64,000 nt of DNA from CAWCGU01 sp963838095 (GTDB lineage Bacteria > Actinomycetota > Thermoleophilia > Solirubrobacterales > 70-9), in contig CAWIPO010000008.1 in the NCBI GenBank assembly GCA_963838095.1, positions 806,001-870,000 on the forward strand. The letters run 5' to 3'. Both the position numbers and the translations under genes were made by a program. Within the stretch, counting starts at the first letter, position 1. Every line of letters starts with the position of its first letter. Of the stretch, positions 34,844-46,607 are shown one piece after another. The notes beneath the pieces are model-generated. The model saw only the letters and a list, made by a program, of their open reading frames with translations. It was not told the DNA's origin and did not search any database.

Positions 34844-34858
34844 CCAGACGCCGTCTGG
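34844..34858 (+). promoter_or_regulatory. Palindrome CCAGAC-GCC-GTCTGG before the pantothenate operon
   Basis: A perfect six-base inverted repeat with a three-base centre ends eight bases before the ATG at 34867, where a ribosome binding site would be expected; none is evident. It could be an operator or an mRNA hairpin. The divergent region 34620-34866 shows nothing else clear. Confidence 0.35.
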
Positions 34859-34866
34859 TATCTCCG

Positions 34867-35649
34867 ATGCGAGAACTGGAACGGGATTCGACCCCACCCC
34901 AACCGATTGCCGTCGTCGGCGCCGGCCGCGCCGGCGGATCGATTGCGCGCGCGGGGGCCGGCGCGGGGCTTTCCATCGAGCTCGCCGACCGGGACCAACT
35001 CGAGGCCGTCTGCCGTCGATCCGAGGTGGCGCTGCTGTGCGTTCCGGACAGCGCGATCGCGGATGCGGTCGAGCGGGTCGCGGAGTCGGTGCCGCCCCTG
35101 CGGCTCGTCGGCCACACCAGCGGCGCGATCGGGACAGAGGCGCTCGATCCGGCGCGCGTGCGGGGAGCCGAGACGTTCGTCCTCCACCCGCTTCAGACCC
35201 TGCCCGATGCCAGCTCCGACCTCTTCGGAGCCGGATGTGCGATCAGCGGCTCCAGCCCCGAAGCGGTTCGCTTCGCGAGCTGGCTCGCCGAACGGCTCGG
35301 GATGCGGCCGTTCGAGCTTGCCGACGACGCCCGGGCCGCGTATCACGCCGCGGCATCGATCGCCTCCAACTTTCTCGTCGCCCTCCAGGAATCCGCCGCC
35401 GAGCTGCTCACGCGAGCTGGGGTCGAAGACGCACGTGGGCTGCTCTCGCCTCTCGTGCTTCGAACCGCGGCGAACTGGTCCGAGCGCGGCGAAGCGGCGC
35501 TGACCGGGCCGATCGCCCGCGGCGACGAGGCCACCGTCGAACGCCATCTGCAGGCGCTGCGCGTGAGCGCGCCTGAGTTGCTCCCCCTGTACGAGGCGCT
35601 GGCGGAGCGCACTCGGGCGCTCGCGATGCGAGCCGAGGCGACGCGATGA
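34867..35649 (+). CDS. Rossmann-like/DUF2520 protein of the pantothenate operon
   Basis: A 260-residue protein. The N-terminal Rossmann domain has PIAVVGAGRAGGSIARAGAG and VALLCVPDSAIADAVERVAE; the rest is the helical DUF2520 domain (VLHPLQTLPDASSDLFGAGC; AYHAAASIASNFLVALQESA). The fold resembles ketopantoate reductase and F420-dependent reductases. Genes of this kind often precede panC in actinobacteria; a role as the missing ketopantoate reductase is a hypothesis, and no panE is in view. It overlaps panC by four bases. ATG 34867 was preferred over a longer frame from 34714. Confidence 0.8.
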   Translation: MRELERDSTPPQPIAVVGAGRAGGSIARAGAGAGLSIELADRDQLEAVCRRSEVALLCVPDSAIADAVERVAESVPPLRLVGHTSGAIGTEALDPARVRGAETFVLHPLQTLPDASSDLFGAGCAISGSSPEAVRFASWLAERLGMRPFELADDARAAYHAAASIASNFLVALQESAAELLTRAGVEDARGLLSPLVLRTAANWSERGEAALTGPIARGDEATVERHLQALRVSAPELLPLYEALAERTRALAMRAEATR

Positions 35650-36503
35650 GAATCGTGCGCACCAAGGCCGAGCTGCGCGATGCCCTCGCCGCACCGCGCC
35701 GCACGGGAGCCCGGATCGGCCTCGTGCCGACCATGGGCTCGCTGCACGAGGGGCATCTTTCGCTGCTGCGCGCCGCGCGAAGGGATTGCGACGTCGTCGT
35801 GATGAGCCTTTTCGTCAACCCCACCCAGTTCGCACCCGGCGAGGATCTCGACCGCTATCCGCGCGACGAAGCGCGGGACGCTGCGAGCGCCGAGGAGGCC
35901 GAGGTCGACCTGATCTACGCGCCGGCCGCGTCCGACGTCTACCCCGCCGGGTTCGCGACTTCGGTTGCGGTGGAGGGAGGGCTCACCGAGGTGCTCGAGG
36001 GCGACCCGGGCCAGCGCGGGCCCGATCACTTTCGCGGCGTCACCACGATCGTCGCCAAGCTCTTCAACGTGGTCCAGCCCGAGGTCGCCTACTTCGGGCA
36101 GAAGGACGCACAGCAGGCGGCGGTTATCCGGCGGATGGCGGCCGATCTGGACTTTCCCGTCCGGATCGAGGTCTTACCCACCATGCGAGAGCCGGACGGG
36201 CTCGCGATGAGCTCACGCAACGCGTATCTGAGCGACGGCGAACGCGATCGCGCCGCGGCGCTCAGCCGCGCCCTGGAAGCCGCGAAGCGCTCCGCGGCAG
36301 ATGGCGCGCCAATCGCCGCCGTCGTCGCCGCCGCGCGGGCCGAGCTCGAGCGCTCCGGGGTCGACCCCGAGTACCTCGAGGCGCTCGACGCACACGACCT
36401 CACCCCCGCAACCACCTTCAACGGACGACCCGTTCTGGTCGCCGTCGCCGCACGAGTCGGCAAAACGAGACTGATCGACAACATCGTCATTGGAGGCAAC
36501 TAG
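35646..36503 (+). CDS. panC: Pantoate--beta-alanine ligase
   Basis: A 285-residue enzyme that condenses pantoate and beta-alanine with ATP, the last step of pantothenate synthesis. Motifs: GLVPTMGSLHEGHLSLLRAA (ATP site), FVNPTQFAPGEDLDRYPRD, RGPDHFRGVTTIVAKLFNVV, AYFGQKDAQQ and the MSSRN loop (KMSKS counterpart). The ATG overlaps the upstream stop (ATGA), and panD follows five bases after the panC stop. Confidence 0.97.
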   Translation: MRIVRTKAELRDALAAPRRTGARIGLVPTMGSLHEGHLSLLRAARRDCDVVVMSLFVNPTQFAPGEDLDRYPRDEARDAASAEEAEVDLIYAPAASDVYPAGFATSVAVEGGLTEVLEGDPGQRGPDHFRGVTTIVAKLFNVVQPEVAYFGQKDAQQAAVIRRMAADLDFPVRIEVLPTMREPDGLAMSSRNAYLSDGERDRAAALSRALEAAKRSAADGAPIAAVVAAARAELERSGVDPEYLEALDAHDLTPATTFNGRPVLVAVAARVGKTRLIDNIVIGGN

Positions 36504-36507
36504 CCAC

Positions 36508-36897
36508 ATGCAACGCCAGATGCTCAAGTCAAAGATCCACCGCGCGACGATCACGGCGTGCGACGTCGACTACATCGGCTCCGTCAGCGTCGACGCCGAG
36601 CTGATGCGTGAGGCCGACCTGCTGCCGAACGAGCAGGTCCACGTCTGGGACATCGCCAACGGCGCCCGGATGGTCACCTACGCGATCGAGGGCGAGCCGG
36701 GCCAGATCCAGATCAACGGCGCCGCCGCCCGCCTCGTCACTGAGGGCGACAAGGTGATCATCGCCTCGTACGCCGCCTACGATGAGCGGGACCTCGACGC
36801 GTACGCGCCGCTGGTCGTTCACGTCGACGATCACAATCGGACCGTCGCAGTGGACAGCCACCCGGAGGTGCTGCTGAGCGCGGAGGAGCGCTCGTGA
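36508..36897 (+). CDS. panD: Aspartate 1-decarboxylase (pyruvoyl enzyme)
   Basis: A 129-residue proenzyme that makes beta-alanine from aspartate. The self-cleavage site is Gly24-Ser25 in DYIGSVSVD, where Ser25 becomes the pyruvoyl group. KSKIHRATIT, Arg54 region (NGARMVTYAIEG) and INGAAARLVTEGDKVIIASY are conserved. ATG 36508 was chosen: GGAGG lies ten bases upstream and it gives the usual N-terminus. It overlaps panB by four bases. Confidence 0.96.
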   Translation: MQRQMLKSKIHRATITACDVDYIGSVSVDAELMREADLLPNEQVHVWDIANGARMVTYAIEGEPGQIQINGAAARLVTEGDKVIIASYAAYDERDLDAYAPLVVHVDDHNRTVAVDSHPEVLLSAEERS

Positions 36898-37802
36898 GCG
36901 CCGCGCCAAGCCCAGCCGGTGGGCCCCGCCCGGTGTCGATCCCGCAGCTGACCGAGATGAAGCGGTTGGGCGAGCCGATCGTGATGGTGACGGCGTACGA
37001 CCACCCCTCGGCGCAGGTGGTGGAGGAGGCGGGTGTGGACGTCGTCCTGGTCGGGGACTCGGCCGCGATGACGGTGCTCGGCTACGACTCAACGGTCCCG
37101 GTCGGGATGGACGAGATGGTGATCCTCGCCGCCGCCGTGCGCCGCGGCCTGAAGACGCCGCTGCTGGTGGGCGACCTGCCCTTCGGGTCCTATGAGGGCT
37201 CCAACGAGCAGGCGATCGCCAGCGCGCTGCGATTCGTCAAGGAGGCGGGTTGCGACGCGGTCAAGCTCGAGCGCGGCGGCGCATCGGTCGAGAGGGCGCG
37301 CGCGATCATCCGCGCGGGGATCCCGGTGATGGGCCACGTCGGCCTCACTCCGCAAACAGCAACTCAGCTCGGCGGCTACAAGGCCCAGGGGAAGACCGCC
37401 GAGCGCGCGAGCCAGATCGCCGACGAGGCGCTGGCGCTACAGGCGGCCGGCTGCTTCGCAATCGTCTTCGAGGCGATCCCGTCCGCGGTCACCGACGCGC
37501 TGATGCCGAAGGTTGAGATCCCGGTGATCGGGATCGGGGCCGGCCCCCACACCGACGGTCAGGTGCTCGTCTTCCACGACCTGCTCGGGATCTTCGGCGG
37601 CCACACTCCGCGCTTCGTCAAGCGCTACAAGGAGGTCCGCACCGAGATGGTCGAGGGCGTCCGCGCCTACGCCGAAGAGGTCCGCGGTCACCGCTTCCCC
37701 GACGCCGAGCACAGCTACGCGATCGAGCCGAACGAGCTGGCCGAGCTGCGCCGCTACCTGGAACAGGAGAGCCTCGTCTCGCATTCGGCCTGGGACTGGT
37801 AG
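36894..37802 (+). CDS. panB: 3-methyl-2-oxobutanoate hydroxymethyltransferase
   Basis: A 302-residue TIM-barrel enzyme that makes ketopantoate from 2-oxoisovalerate and 5,10-methylenetetrahydrofolate. Mg-binding and active-site motifs: MVTAYDHPSAQVVEEAGVDV, VLVGDSAAMTVLGYDSTVPV, GDLPFGSYE, VKLERGG, GHVGLTPQT and IGIGAGPHTDGQVLVFHDLL. It starts with a GTG overlapping the panD stop. With panC, panD and the DUF2520 gene it completes a four-gene pantothenate operon. Confidence 0.97.
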   Translation: MSAAPSPAGGPRPVSIPQLTEMKRLGEPIVMVTAYDHPSAQVVEEAGVDVVLVGDSAAMTVLGYDSTVPVGMDEMVILAAAVRRGLKTPLLVGDLPFGSYEGSNEQAIASALRFVKEAGCDAVKLERGGASVERARAIIRAGIPVMGHVGLTPQTATQLGGYKAQGKTAERASQIADEALALQAAGCFAIVFEAIPSAVTDALMPKVEIPVIGIGAGPHTDGQVLVFHDLLGIFGGHTPRFVKRYKEVRTEMVEGVRAYAEEVRGHRFPDAEHSYAIEPNELAELRRYLEQESLVSHSAWDW

Positions 37803-37807
37803 CCGCC

Positions 37808-38313
37808 TCAGCAGCTTTTTGTCCGGTCCTTGCCGGGGCCGCCCAGGCAGCGATCCTTGCGGCCCTTACCGCCGAGCAGCAGGTCGCGGCCGGCACCGCC
37901 GGCGAGCCGGTCGTTTCCGCGACGCCCGCAGACGACGTCCCTGCCCCGGCCGGCCTTGATCCGGTCGCGCTTGGCGGTACCGACGATCACGTCGTTGCCC
38001 GCCGTGCCTCTCGTCACCGTGCCGGGCACGGCGCGAATCGTCGCTGTTCGTCCTTGCATTTCAGGGGCGGCTCCTCCGGCGGCGGGGGCGGTGGCTCGCC
38101 GCCCTCGAAGCGGGCGAGCGCGAAGTTGTCGGGGTTCAGCCCCTGGTCGGTGACCCCCGCGACCACGATTCTCCCGTCGGCCTGGATCGCCAGGGCAGTG
38201 GCAAAATCGGATATGCCCCCGAAGTCGGTGCAGGCCAGCGCTGTGCCGCATGCGAGCACGAGCAGTGTGGAGCGGGGGGACTGGACCGCGCCTCGTCGAC
38301 CGTGCTCCCTCAC
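37808..38313 (-). pseudogene. Remnant of a secreted delta-60/RTX-repeat protein, frame broken near 38030
   Basis: One delta-60 type repeat is left (FATALAIQADGRIVVAGVTD; FALARFEGGEPPPPP), then CKDEQ. A frame change near 38030 leads to RTX-like calcium-binding repeats (GTAGNDVIVGTAKRDRIKAG; GRRGNDRLAGGAGRDLLLGG) ending GGPGKDRTKSC. Intact relatives carry many delta-60 repeats before such a tail, so the 5' part seems lost. GTG 38313 could start a short product; the 5' limit is uncertain. The gap 38314-38441 shows nothing else clear. Confidence 0.6.
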
Positions 38314-38441
38314 GCTTCCCGCAGTATGGGTACGCGACACGGCCCGGTTCCCGCCTCTCGAGTACGGCGAAATCGCGCCCGATGACACGCTTCCCGGGTG
38401 TACGATCCTCGTGCCCATTCACACAACGGGCAAGGGAGCGG

Positions 38442-40403
38442 ATGGCTGCTTCTCACCCCAGACGCCGGGCAAGGACAATCGCGGCAACGTGCGCGCTGCT
38501 CTTCGTCGCCTGCGCCGTGGTCGGCGACGCCGCCGCACAGGGGGGGACGCCGGGTTGCCCCGCCAACTCGCCGGCCGAGCAGGCGACGCAGTGCTTCATC
38601 ATCGTCGGTCTCGGCGGCGAAAACGGCGTCGCGAATCTGCGGGTCGACTCGTTTACCCCCCAGAGCCCCGTGAAGATCGAGATCTACGCGTCGAAAGCCG
38701 GCTTCGAGGCCGGCGATGCGCCGCACTTCGGGCCGCTGACGCTTCCGACGGACGGCACGGGCAGCACCGGGACGGGGCCGCTCCTGGGCGGCGCGCCAAT
38801 CACCCCCGGCAACTACGCCGTGGTCACAGACGAGGCCACCGGGACCGTGAAGACGCACGAGGTATCCCCCCACACGATCCTGACGGTCGACGAGGAGAGC
38901 GACACCGTCTCCGGCACCGGGCGTCCGGGCGACTTGATCGATGTAACGCTCGGCAGCCCGATCGTCGGAGGGCAGATTGTGGCCTTTGCGGGAAAGCAGG
39001 TCTTCGTCGACCCCGATGGATCCTGGACAGCCGATTTCCGAACCTGCTCGCCGGGCTCGCCATGCGGTGGCGGACTCACAGAGCCTGCGGACATCACCCC
39101 CCAAACCTCTGCCGGGGCGACTTTCAGAGACACGGATGGAGACGTGACTCGAGTGCCTGAGCCGCTGCGCTGCCCCCCGCGCAAGTCGTTCCTCCCCGAT
39201 TGCGTCGTCGGGGCAGACCTTGAGCTGGATCAGGTCAACGGGGTGGCAGTCACACCCAACTCGGAGGTTTCCTTCCAGGTCTTCGCGGCGAACGGCCAAC
39301 CGGTGTTCGGGCCGCTGAGCGCGACAACCGACAGCGTCGGGGCCACCGAGTTGGTCTTGCTGGGCTTTGACTACGGCGTCGACCTCGTGCCGGGACAACG
39401 TGTTGTGATGACCGATCTCGCCACCTCCACGGTGAAGGTGCTCGACTTGATCCCGCTGTCCATCGACAGCGTCGATCCCGTGGCGAACGTGGTCGCCGGA
39501 CGGGCGCCACCCGGTTCCACTGTCGGCCTCGGAGGCGGGAGGCCGCTCGGCGGGAGCGCTCCGGCAATGATCCTCGGTGCCGACTCCGAGTGCAGTCCGC
39601 CTGACCCTGTTCTGCGTTGCTGGACGGCCGACTTCGCCGCCGTCGGCTACGACGTCACCGATCAGGACGGGTTCTCGATCAGCGTCTCCGACGACGACCA
39701 GGACTTCACGGCCGACGGGCTCGGCGCGCCGATTCCGGGATGCGTGCCCGACGAGCAGACCGTCTGTGGCACCGCGGGTCCAGACACGATCCGGCCCGGG
39801 GAGGACGCGACCCCTGCGAGGGTCGTGACAGCCTCAGGCGGACCATCGCCGGCGGATCAAGCGCCGCGCACGGCCTTCGCCGGCGCCGGTGACGACATCG
39901 TGCTCGTTACCGTCACGCGCTCCACCCAGCAGACGATCGTTGACACCGGGACGGGCAGCGTCGAGCGAATCGTGGTCAGCCCCGGAGCCAAGCCACCCCG
40001 GCGCCCACCAGCGGACGGCCCCGTTCAACCGCACGTGATCGTCCGCGGCAGCCAGGGCTCGATGCTCGTCGTCCTCCCGGCCCACGCGGGCAACCTGGTG
40101 CTGAAGGTAGTCGGCGGGAGCGGGTCGGACTCCATCAGCACGCGCGACTTCGGAGGCACGGGCAGCTCCCGCGGCGGCTATCGGATCTCGGGCAAGGACG
40201 GCAACGACGCGCTCGTATCCGGCGACGGCGCTGACCGCATCAACGGCGGCAACGGCAACGACGGACTCGGCGGCGGGCGTGGCGCCGATCGGCTTGACGG
40301 CGGTCTCGGCAGTGACGTGATCAGTGGGGGGCGTGGTCGCGACACGTGCATCAGGGACGAGGGCGACATAGTCAAAGGGTGCGAGGTCGTTAGACGGAAC
40401 TGA
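38442..40403 (+). CDS. Secreted protein with Ig-like segments and C-terminal RTX-type repeats
   Basis: A 653-residue exported protein. The signal peptide is RTIAATCALLFVACAVVGDA. The body repeats a motif of about 170 residues that pairs a GPL-threonine segment with a LVPGQRVVMTDLATSTVKVL type segment, suggesting beta-sandwich modules. The last 70 residues are RTX calcium-binding nonapeptides (GKDGNDALVSGDGADRINGG; GNGNDGLGGGRGADRLDGGL). ATG 38442 has AAGGGAG just upstream. The stop shares a base with the next ATG (TGATG), so it is coupled to the propeller gene. Binding targets are unknown. Confidence 0.75.
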   Translation: MAASHPRRRARTIAATCALLFVACAVVGDAAAQGGTPGCPANSPAEQATQCFIIVGLGGENGVANLRVDSFTPQSPVKIEIYASKAGFEAGDAPHFGPLTLPTDGTGSTGTGPLLGGAPITPGNYAVVTDEATGTVKTHEVSPHTILTVDEESDTVSGTGRPGDLIDVTLGSPIVGGQIVAFAGKQVFVDPDGSWTADFRTCSPGSPCGGGLTEPADITPQTSAGATFRDTDGDVTRVPEPLRCPPRKSFLPDCVVGADLELDQVNGVAVTPNSEVSFQVFAANGQPVFGPLSATTDSVGATELVLLGFDYGVDLVPGQRVVMTDLATSTVKVLDLIPLSIDSVDPVANVVAGRAPPGSTVGLGGGRPLGGSAPAMILGADSECSPPDPVLRCWTADFAAVGYDVTDQDGFSISVSDDDQDFTADGLGAPIPGCVPDEQTVCGTAGPDTIRPGEDATPARVVTASGGPSPADQAPRTAFAGAGDDIVLVTVTRSTQQTIVDTGTGSVERIVVSPGAKPPRRPPADGPVQPHVIVRGSQGSMLVVLPAHAGNLVLKVVGGSGSDSISTRDFGGTGSSRGGYRISGKDGNDALVSGDGADRINGGNGNDGLGGGRGADRLDGGLGSDVISGGRGRDTCIRDEGDIVKGCEVVRRN

Positions 40404-42175
40404 TGGCCCTGCGCACACGGATCTGGCCCGGTCGTCGCCCAGCCGCCATCTGTGTCTGCCTGTTTTTCGGTCTGTTCGGAGCGCTTGCAGGCCCCAATCG
40501 GGCCGGGGCCGCCGGGCTCGCCGACTCCCCCTGGCCGATGTTCCAGCACGACCCCCAGCACACGGGGCGAAGCCCCGTCGCCGCGCCGTCGAAGCTGGGG
40601 ATCAAGTGGCGCTTCCAGGTGCAGGGCAACCCGGCATCGCCGGTGATCGGCCCCGACGGCACGATCTACGTCCCGACCGGGGACATCGACGACGACCCCG
40701 CGGGCTTCCTGTACGCGATCAATCCCGACGGCACGCTGCGCTGGCGGTTCGCGTTCCCGCCCTCGCCCGAGACCAATTGCGTAATCGTCCCCGGGGTGAC
40801 GACGCCGGCGATTGCGGATGACGGCACCGTCTATGTCCACACGCAAAGCGGGCGCACCATAGATGGCAGCGGCCACTGCACCGCCGGGCCGAGCTTCCTG
40901 TACGCGATCAACCCCGACGGCAGCGAGAAATGCAAATACCAGTTCAACTTCGGCGGCGCCGTGTTCCAATCCAGCGGCATCTCCTCTCCGGCGATCGGTC
41001 CCGACGGCACGGTCTACGTGACCTCGCTCGACACTGGCCTGCACGCGATCAATCCCGCGGACTGCACGTTCGATTGGATCGTCTCTCCCGAGGCGACCAG
41101 CATCTCCTCCTCGCCGGCGATCGGCACCGACGGCACGATCTACTTCATGATCGCCGACCTGTACGCCTATGAGCCCGACGGCGATCCGAAGTGGACCGCC
41201 GAGACCGGCAGTGCGGTCCCGAACAACTCATCGCCGAGCATCGGCGCCGACGGCACGATCTACGCCTGTGGCCTCTTCCCCGACGCTTGCCACGCCGTAA
41301 GCCCGGCCGGCAGCGTCCTCTGGAGCTTCCCGCTGGAGCTACCGGTACCGGGCTGGGGCACGCCAGCGATCGCCGCGGACGGAGCAATCTATCTCCCCGC
41401 CAGGGACTGCCAGCAGGACGCCGACAGCTGCGTCTACGCAATTAACCCCGATGGCTCCCAGCGCTGGCGCGTGTTGTTCCCGTTCGGCGGCGCCGGGGTC
41501 AACCATTCCGTCATCGTCGGCGGCGACGGGCGCGTCTACACGCGCGGCGACCTCGGCGTCGGCGCTGGCGGGTTCTTCGGCTCCCTGTACGTACTCAACC
41601 CTGCCGACGGCAGCGAAAGCGACAGGCGCGCGATCCCGGCGATCAACCAGGGCAGCGGCGAGCTGAACCCCGCGATCGGCTCGGACGGGACTCTCTACGT
41701 CCCCGAGCCGCACAACGCCGGGGTGGGGGTTGACCCCCACGACCAGTACCTCGCTGCTTACACCCAAGCTTCCGGCGGCCCTGGGCCGGCGGACACGAAC
41801 AGCCCGAACCTCAGACTTAGAGGCCGGCAGATCCAGCGGCTTGACGCGAGCGTCGAGGTCGGTGCTAGGTGCGACGAGGACTGCTCCGTCACCGGCACCG
41901 GCGTTCTGATCATCAGCGTCCCGCCGCGAGAAGGGGCGAGCCGAGTCGAAAGGAAGCGGGTCAGGTTCCGGCTCAGGCGTGACAGTCGGCAGGCTACCCA
42001 AGGCGAAACGGTGACCCTGAAGCTGCGTGTGCCGAGGAAGGCGCGCGGCGCGGGGAGGGCCGCCCTGCGCGACTTCCGCTCGGTGATCGCCCGCATGTCC
42101 GTTGTGGCCACAGACACAGCCGGCAACGAATCCAGGAAGAAGCGCAGAATCACCTTCACGGGCGGCCGCGGCTGA
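40403..42175 (+). CDS. Secreted PQQ-like beta-propeller protein
   Basis: A 590-residue exported protein. The signal peptide (AAICVCLFFGLFGALAG) is followed by WPMFQHDPQHTGRSPV, a typical opening of PQQ-like propellers, and at least seven repeats of the form SPAIGPDGTIYVxSxDxGLHAINPDG with W at the blade ends. The last 120 residues are a separate beta domain (GETVTLKLRVPRKARGAGRA). No PQQ ligands are evident, so it is probably a binding scaffold. It is translationally coupled to the RTX protein before it. Confidence 0.8.
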   Translation: MALRTRIWPGRRPAAICVCLFFGLFGALAGPNRAGAAGLADSPWPMFQHDPQHTGRSPVAAPSKLGIKWRFQVQGNPASPVIGPDGTIYVPTGDIDDDPAGFLYAINPDGTLRWRFAFPPSPETNCVIVPGVTTPAIADDGTVYVHTQSGRTIDGSGHCTAGPSFLYAINPDGSEKCKYQFNFGGAVFQSSGISSPAIGPDGTVYVTSLDTGLHAINPADCTFDWIVSPEATSISSSPAIGTDGTIYFMIADLYAYEPDGDPKWTAETGSAVPNNSSPSIGADGTIYACGLFPDACHAVSPAGSVLWSFPLELPVPGWGTPAIAADGAIYLPARDCQQDADSCVYAINPDGSQRWRVLFPFGGAGVNHSVIVGGDGRVYTRGDLGVGAGGFFGSLYVLNPADGSESDRRAIPAINQGSGELNPAIGSDGTLYVPEPHNAGVGVDPHDQYLAAYTQASGGPGPADTNSPNLRLRGRQIQRLDASVEVGARCDEDCSVTGTGVLIISVPPREGASRVERKRVRFRLRRDSRQATQGETVTLKLRVPRKARGAGRAALRDFRSVIARMSVVATDTAGNESRKKRRITFTGGRG

Positions 42176-42272
42176 GTAACCACCTGCCCCGCGTGGGGTA
42201 TATCTCGTTGCAATAGTCACTAGCTCGCGACACGGGTCACGAGCGCTTCGCAGGAAAGCGAGGTGTGTGCAG

Positions 42273-42509
42273 ATGGAGTTGCTGAGGAAGTTCGAGCCGG
42301 TCGCCTTCTTCGTGATGGCGATCGGTGCTCTCAACTGGGGCATCCTCGGGCTGACCGGCGGCGACACGAACGTCCTCGCCGAGATCTTCGGCACGGGGAC
42401 GCTGCTTGACGTGATCTACGTCATCGTCGGCGTGAGCGCACTGATGCTGGTCCCAAGGCTGATGGACGAGTTGCACATCGGCCACGGGCCGCACCCGCGC
42501 GGCGTCTGA
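42273..42509 (+). CDS. DUF378 small membrane protein
   Basis: A 78-residue protein with two transmembrane helices. EPVAFFVMAIGALNWGILGL and LLDVIYVIVGVSALMLVPRL match DUF378, a family of unknown function. ATG 42273 has GAGG nine bases upstream; GTG 42267 is in frame. A strong terminator follows, so it is a single-gene unit. Confidence 0.82.
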   Translation: MELLRKFEPVAFFVMAIGALNWGILGLTGGDTNVLAEIFGTGTLLDVIYVIVGVSALMLVPRLMDELHIGHGPHPRGV

Positions 42510-42530
42510 CGCCCAGACCCTCCCCTAACG

Positions 42531-42561
42531 CGACGAGCCGGGCTGGATGTCCGGCTCGTCG
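42531..42561 (+). terminator. Strong hairpin terminator behind the DUF378 gene
   Basis: CGACGAGCCGG (42531-42541) pairs perfectly over 11 bases with CCGGCTCGTCG (42551-42561) around a nine-base loop. A short T stretch (CCGTTTGG) follows. Confidence 0.75.
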
Positions 42562-42598
42562 CCGTTTGGTGCCGCCCGCCGGTATTAGGGTGGAAGGG

Positions 42599-43015
42599 AT
42601 GAGCGTCCACAGCGGGGAATTGCGGCTCTCGACGCGCGGTGACGGCGATGTCGTCGACATCACGGAGGGAGTTCAGCGGGTGGTTGGTACGGCTGGTATC
42701 GGCGAGGGACTGGCGGTCGCCTTCGTGCGCGGGTCAACGGCCGCGATCACGACGATGGAGTACGAGCGCGGCGGAGTGCAGGACCTGCAGGCGATGCTCG
42801 AGCGGCTGATTCCGACCCACGGCGACTACGAGCACAACCGGCTCAATCACGACACGAACTCGCACGCGCACCAGCGGGCATCGATCGTCGGGCCGTCGCA
42901 GTCGGTGCCGGTCCTCGGCGGGCGGCTGACGCTGGGGACGTGGCAGCAGCTCGTTCTGATCGACTTCGACGACCGACCGCGGGAGCGGACGGTCGTCGTC
43001 CAGGTGCTCAGCTAA
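42599..43015 (+). CDS. YjbQ/UPF0047 family protein
   Basis: A 138-residue protein of the YjbQ family, annotated as secondary thiamine-phosphate synthase from E. coli complementation data; the natural role is uncertain. Conserved parts are LAVAFVRGSTAAITTMEYE, the His/Asn-rich YEHNRLNHDTNSHAHQRAS (metal-site-like) and SQSVPVLGGRLTLGTWQQLV. ATG 42599 has GGAAGGG upstream. Its 3' end overlaps the convergent acyltransferase by four bases. Confidence 0.88.
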   Translation: MSVHSGELRLSTRGDGDVVDITEGVQRVVGTAGIGEGLAVAFVRGSTAAITTMEYERGGVQDLQAMLERLIPTHGDYEHNRLNHDTNSHAHQRASIVGPSQSVPVLGGRLTLGTWQQLVLIDFDDRPRERTVVVQVLS

Positions 43016-43607
43016 ATCAGCTCGGAGCGCTGGAACTCGATCTGGCGAATCACCTTCGCGGGGGCACCGGCGGCGATCACTCCCGGGGGTATGTCCTTCG
43101 TCACGACGGAGTTCGCCCCAATCACCGCCCGGTCGCCGATCGTCACCCCTCCCGTGACCACGCAGTTGACCCCGAACCAGACGTTCGACCCGATTCTCAC
43201 CGGCCCGCGCGGCGTGAACCCCTGCCAGGTGACGGGCACATCGGGGTCGTCGTGGCGGTGGTCGGCGTCGCCGACGAAGCAATGATTGGCGAACATCACA
43301 TGGTCGCCGATCTCGATCCGCTCTAACGCGGCCAGCATCGTGCCGCGGTTGAGAAAGCAGCCGTCCCCGATCTCGATCCTTGCCTCGGGCCCCAGCGTGA
43401 GCCAGCAGCCGGGCTCGAACAGCGTCCCCTCCCCCACGCTGAGACGGCCGTCGTCGAGCGCCTCGAGCACCTCGCCCTCGATCGGGTGGCGAATGTACGA
43501 ACCGGCGCGGGCCATGTGGGCGTTGATCCGCCAGCGGTTGCGGAGCCTATGGGTGCGCTCGTACCAGCGGCGCTTAACCCACCAGACGCGCCACCCGCTC
43601 TGCTCGC

Positions 43608-43611
<4 letters not shown>
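43012..43611 (-). CDS. Left-handed beta-helix (hexapeptide) acyltransferase
   Basis: A 199-residue acyltransferase of the hexapeptide-repeat type. Repeats such as IEIGDGCFLNRGTMLAALER and VRIGSNVWFGVNCVVTGGVT with IGDRAVIGANSVVTKDIPPG make the coil. The catalytic His is likely in MFANHCFVGDADHRHDD. The C-terminus GAPAKVIRQI is typical of this group. A basic, Trp-rich N-terminus precedes the coil. It acylates a sugar or similar acceptor not known here. The ATG/GTG overlaps the uvrA stop, so it is co-transcribed with uvrA. Confidence 0.85.
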
Positions 43612-46553
<2,942 letters not shown>

Positions 46554-46555
46554 GG

Positions 46556-46569
46556 CGAACAAGTGTACG
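46556..46569 (-). promoter_or_regulatory. SOS-like (LexA) box before uvrA, one mismatch
   Basis: CGAACAAGTGTACG matches CGAAC-N4-GTTCG except for one base in the right arm. It ends two bases upstream of the GTG at 46553, the same spacing as the perfect box in front of the HNH gene. Confidence 0.45.
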
Positions 46570-46607
46570 GTGAGGGTCAGTCAGCCCCGATTCGTACTCT
46601 CCGCAGT

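Noticed and set aside
42199..42204. GGGTAT before the DUF378 gene as a second SigB-type promoter.
   Set aside because: No GTTT-like -35 lies at the right distance (GTAACC only).
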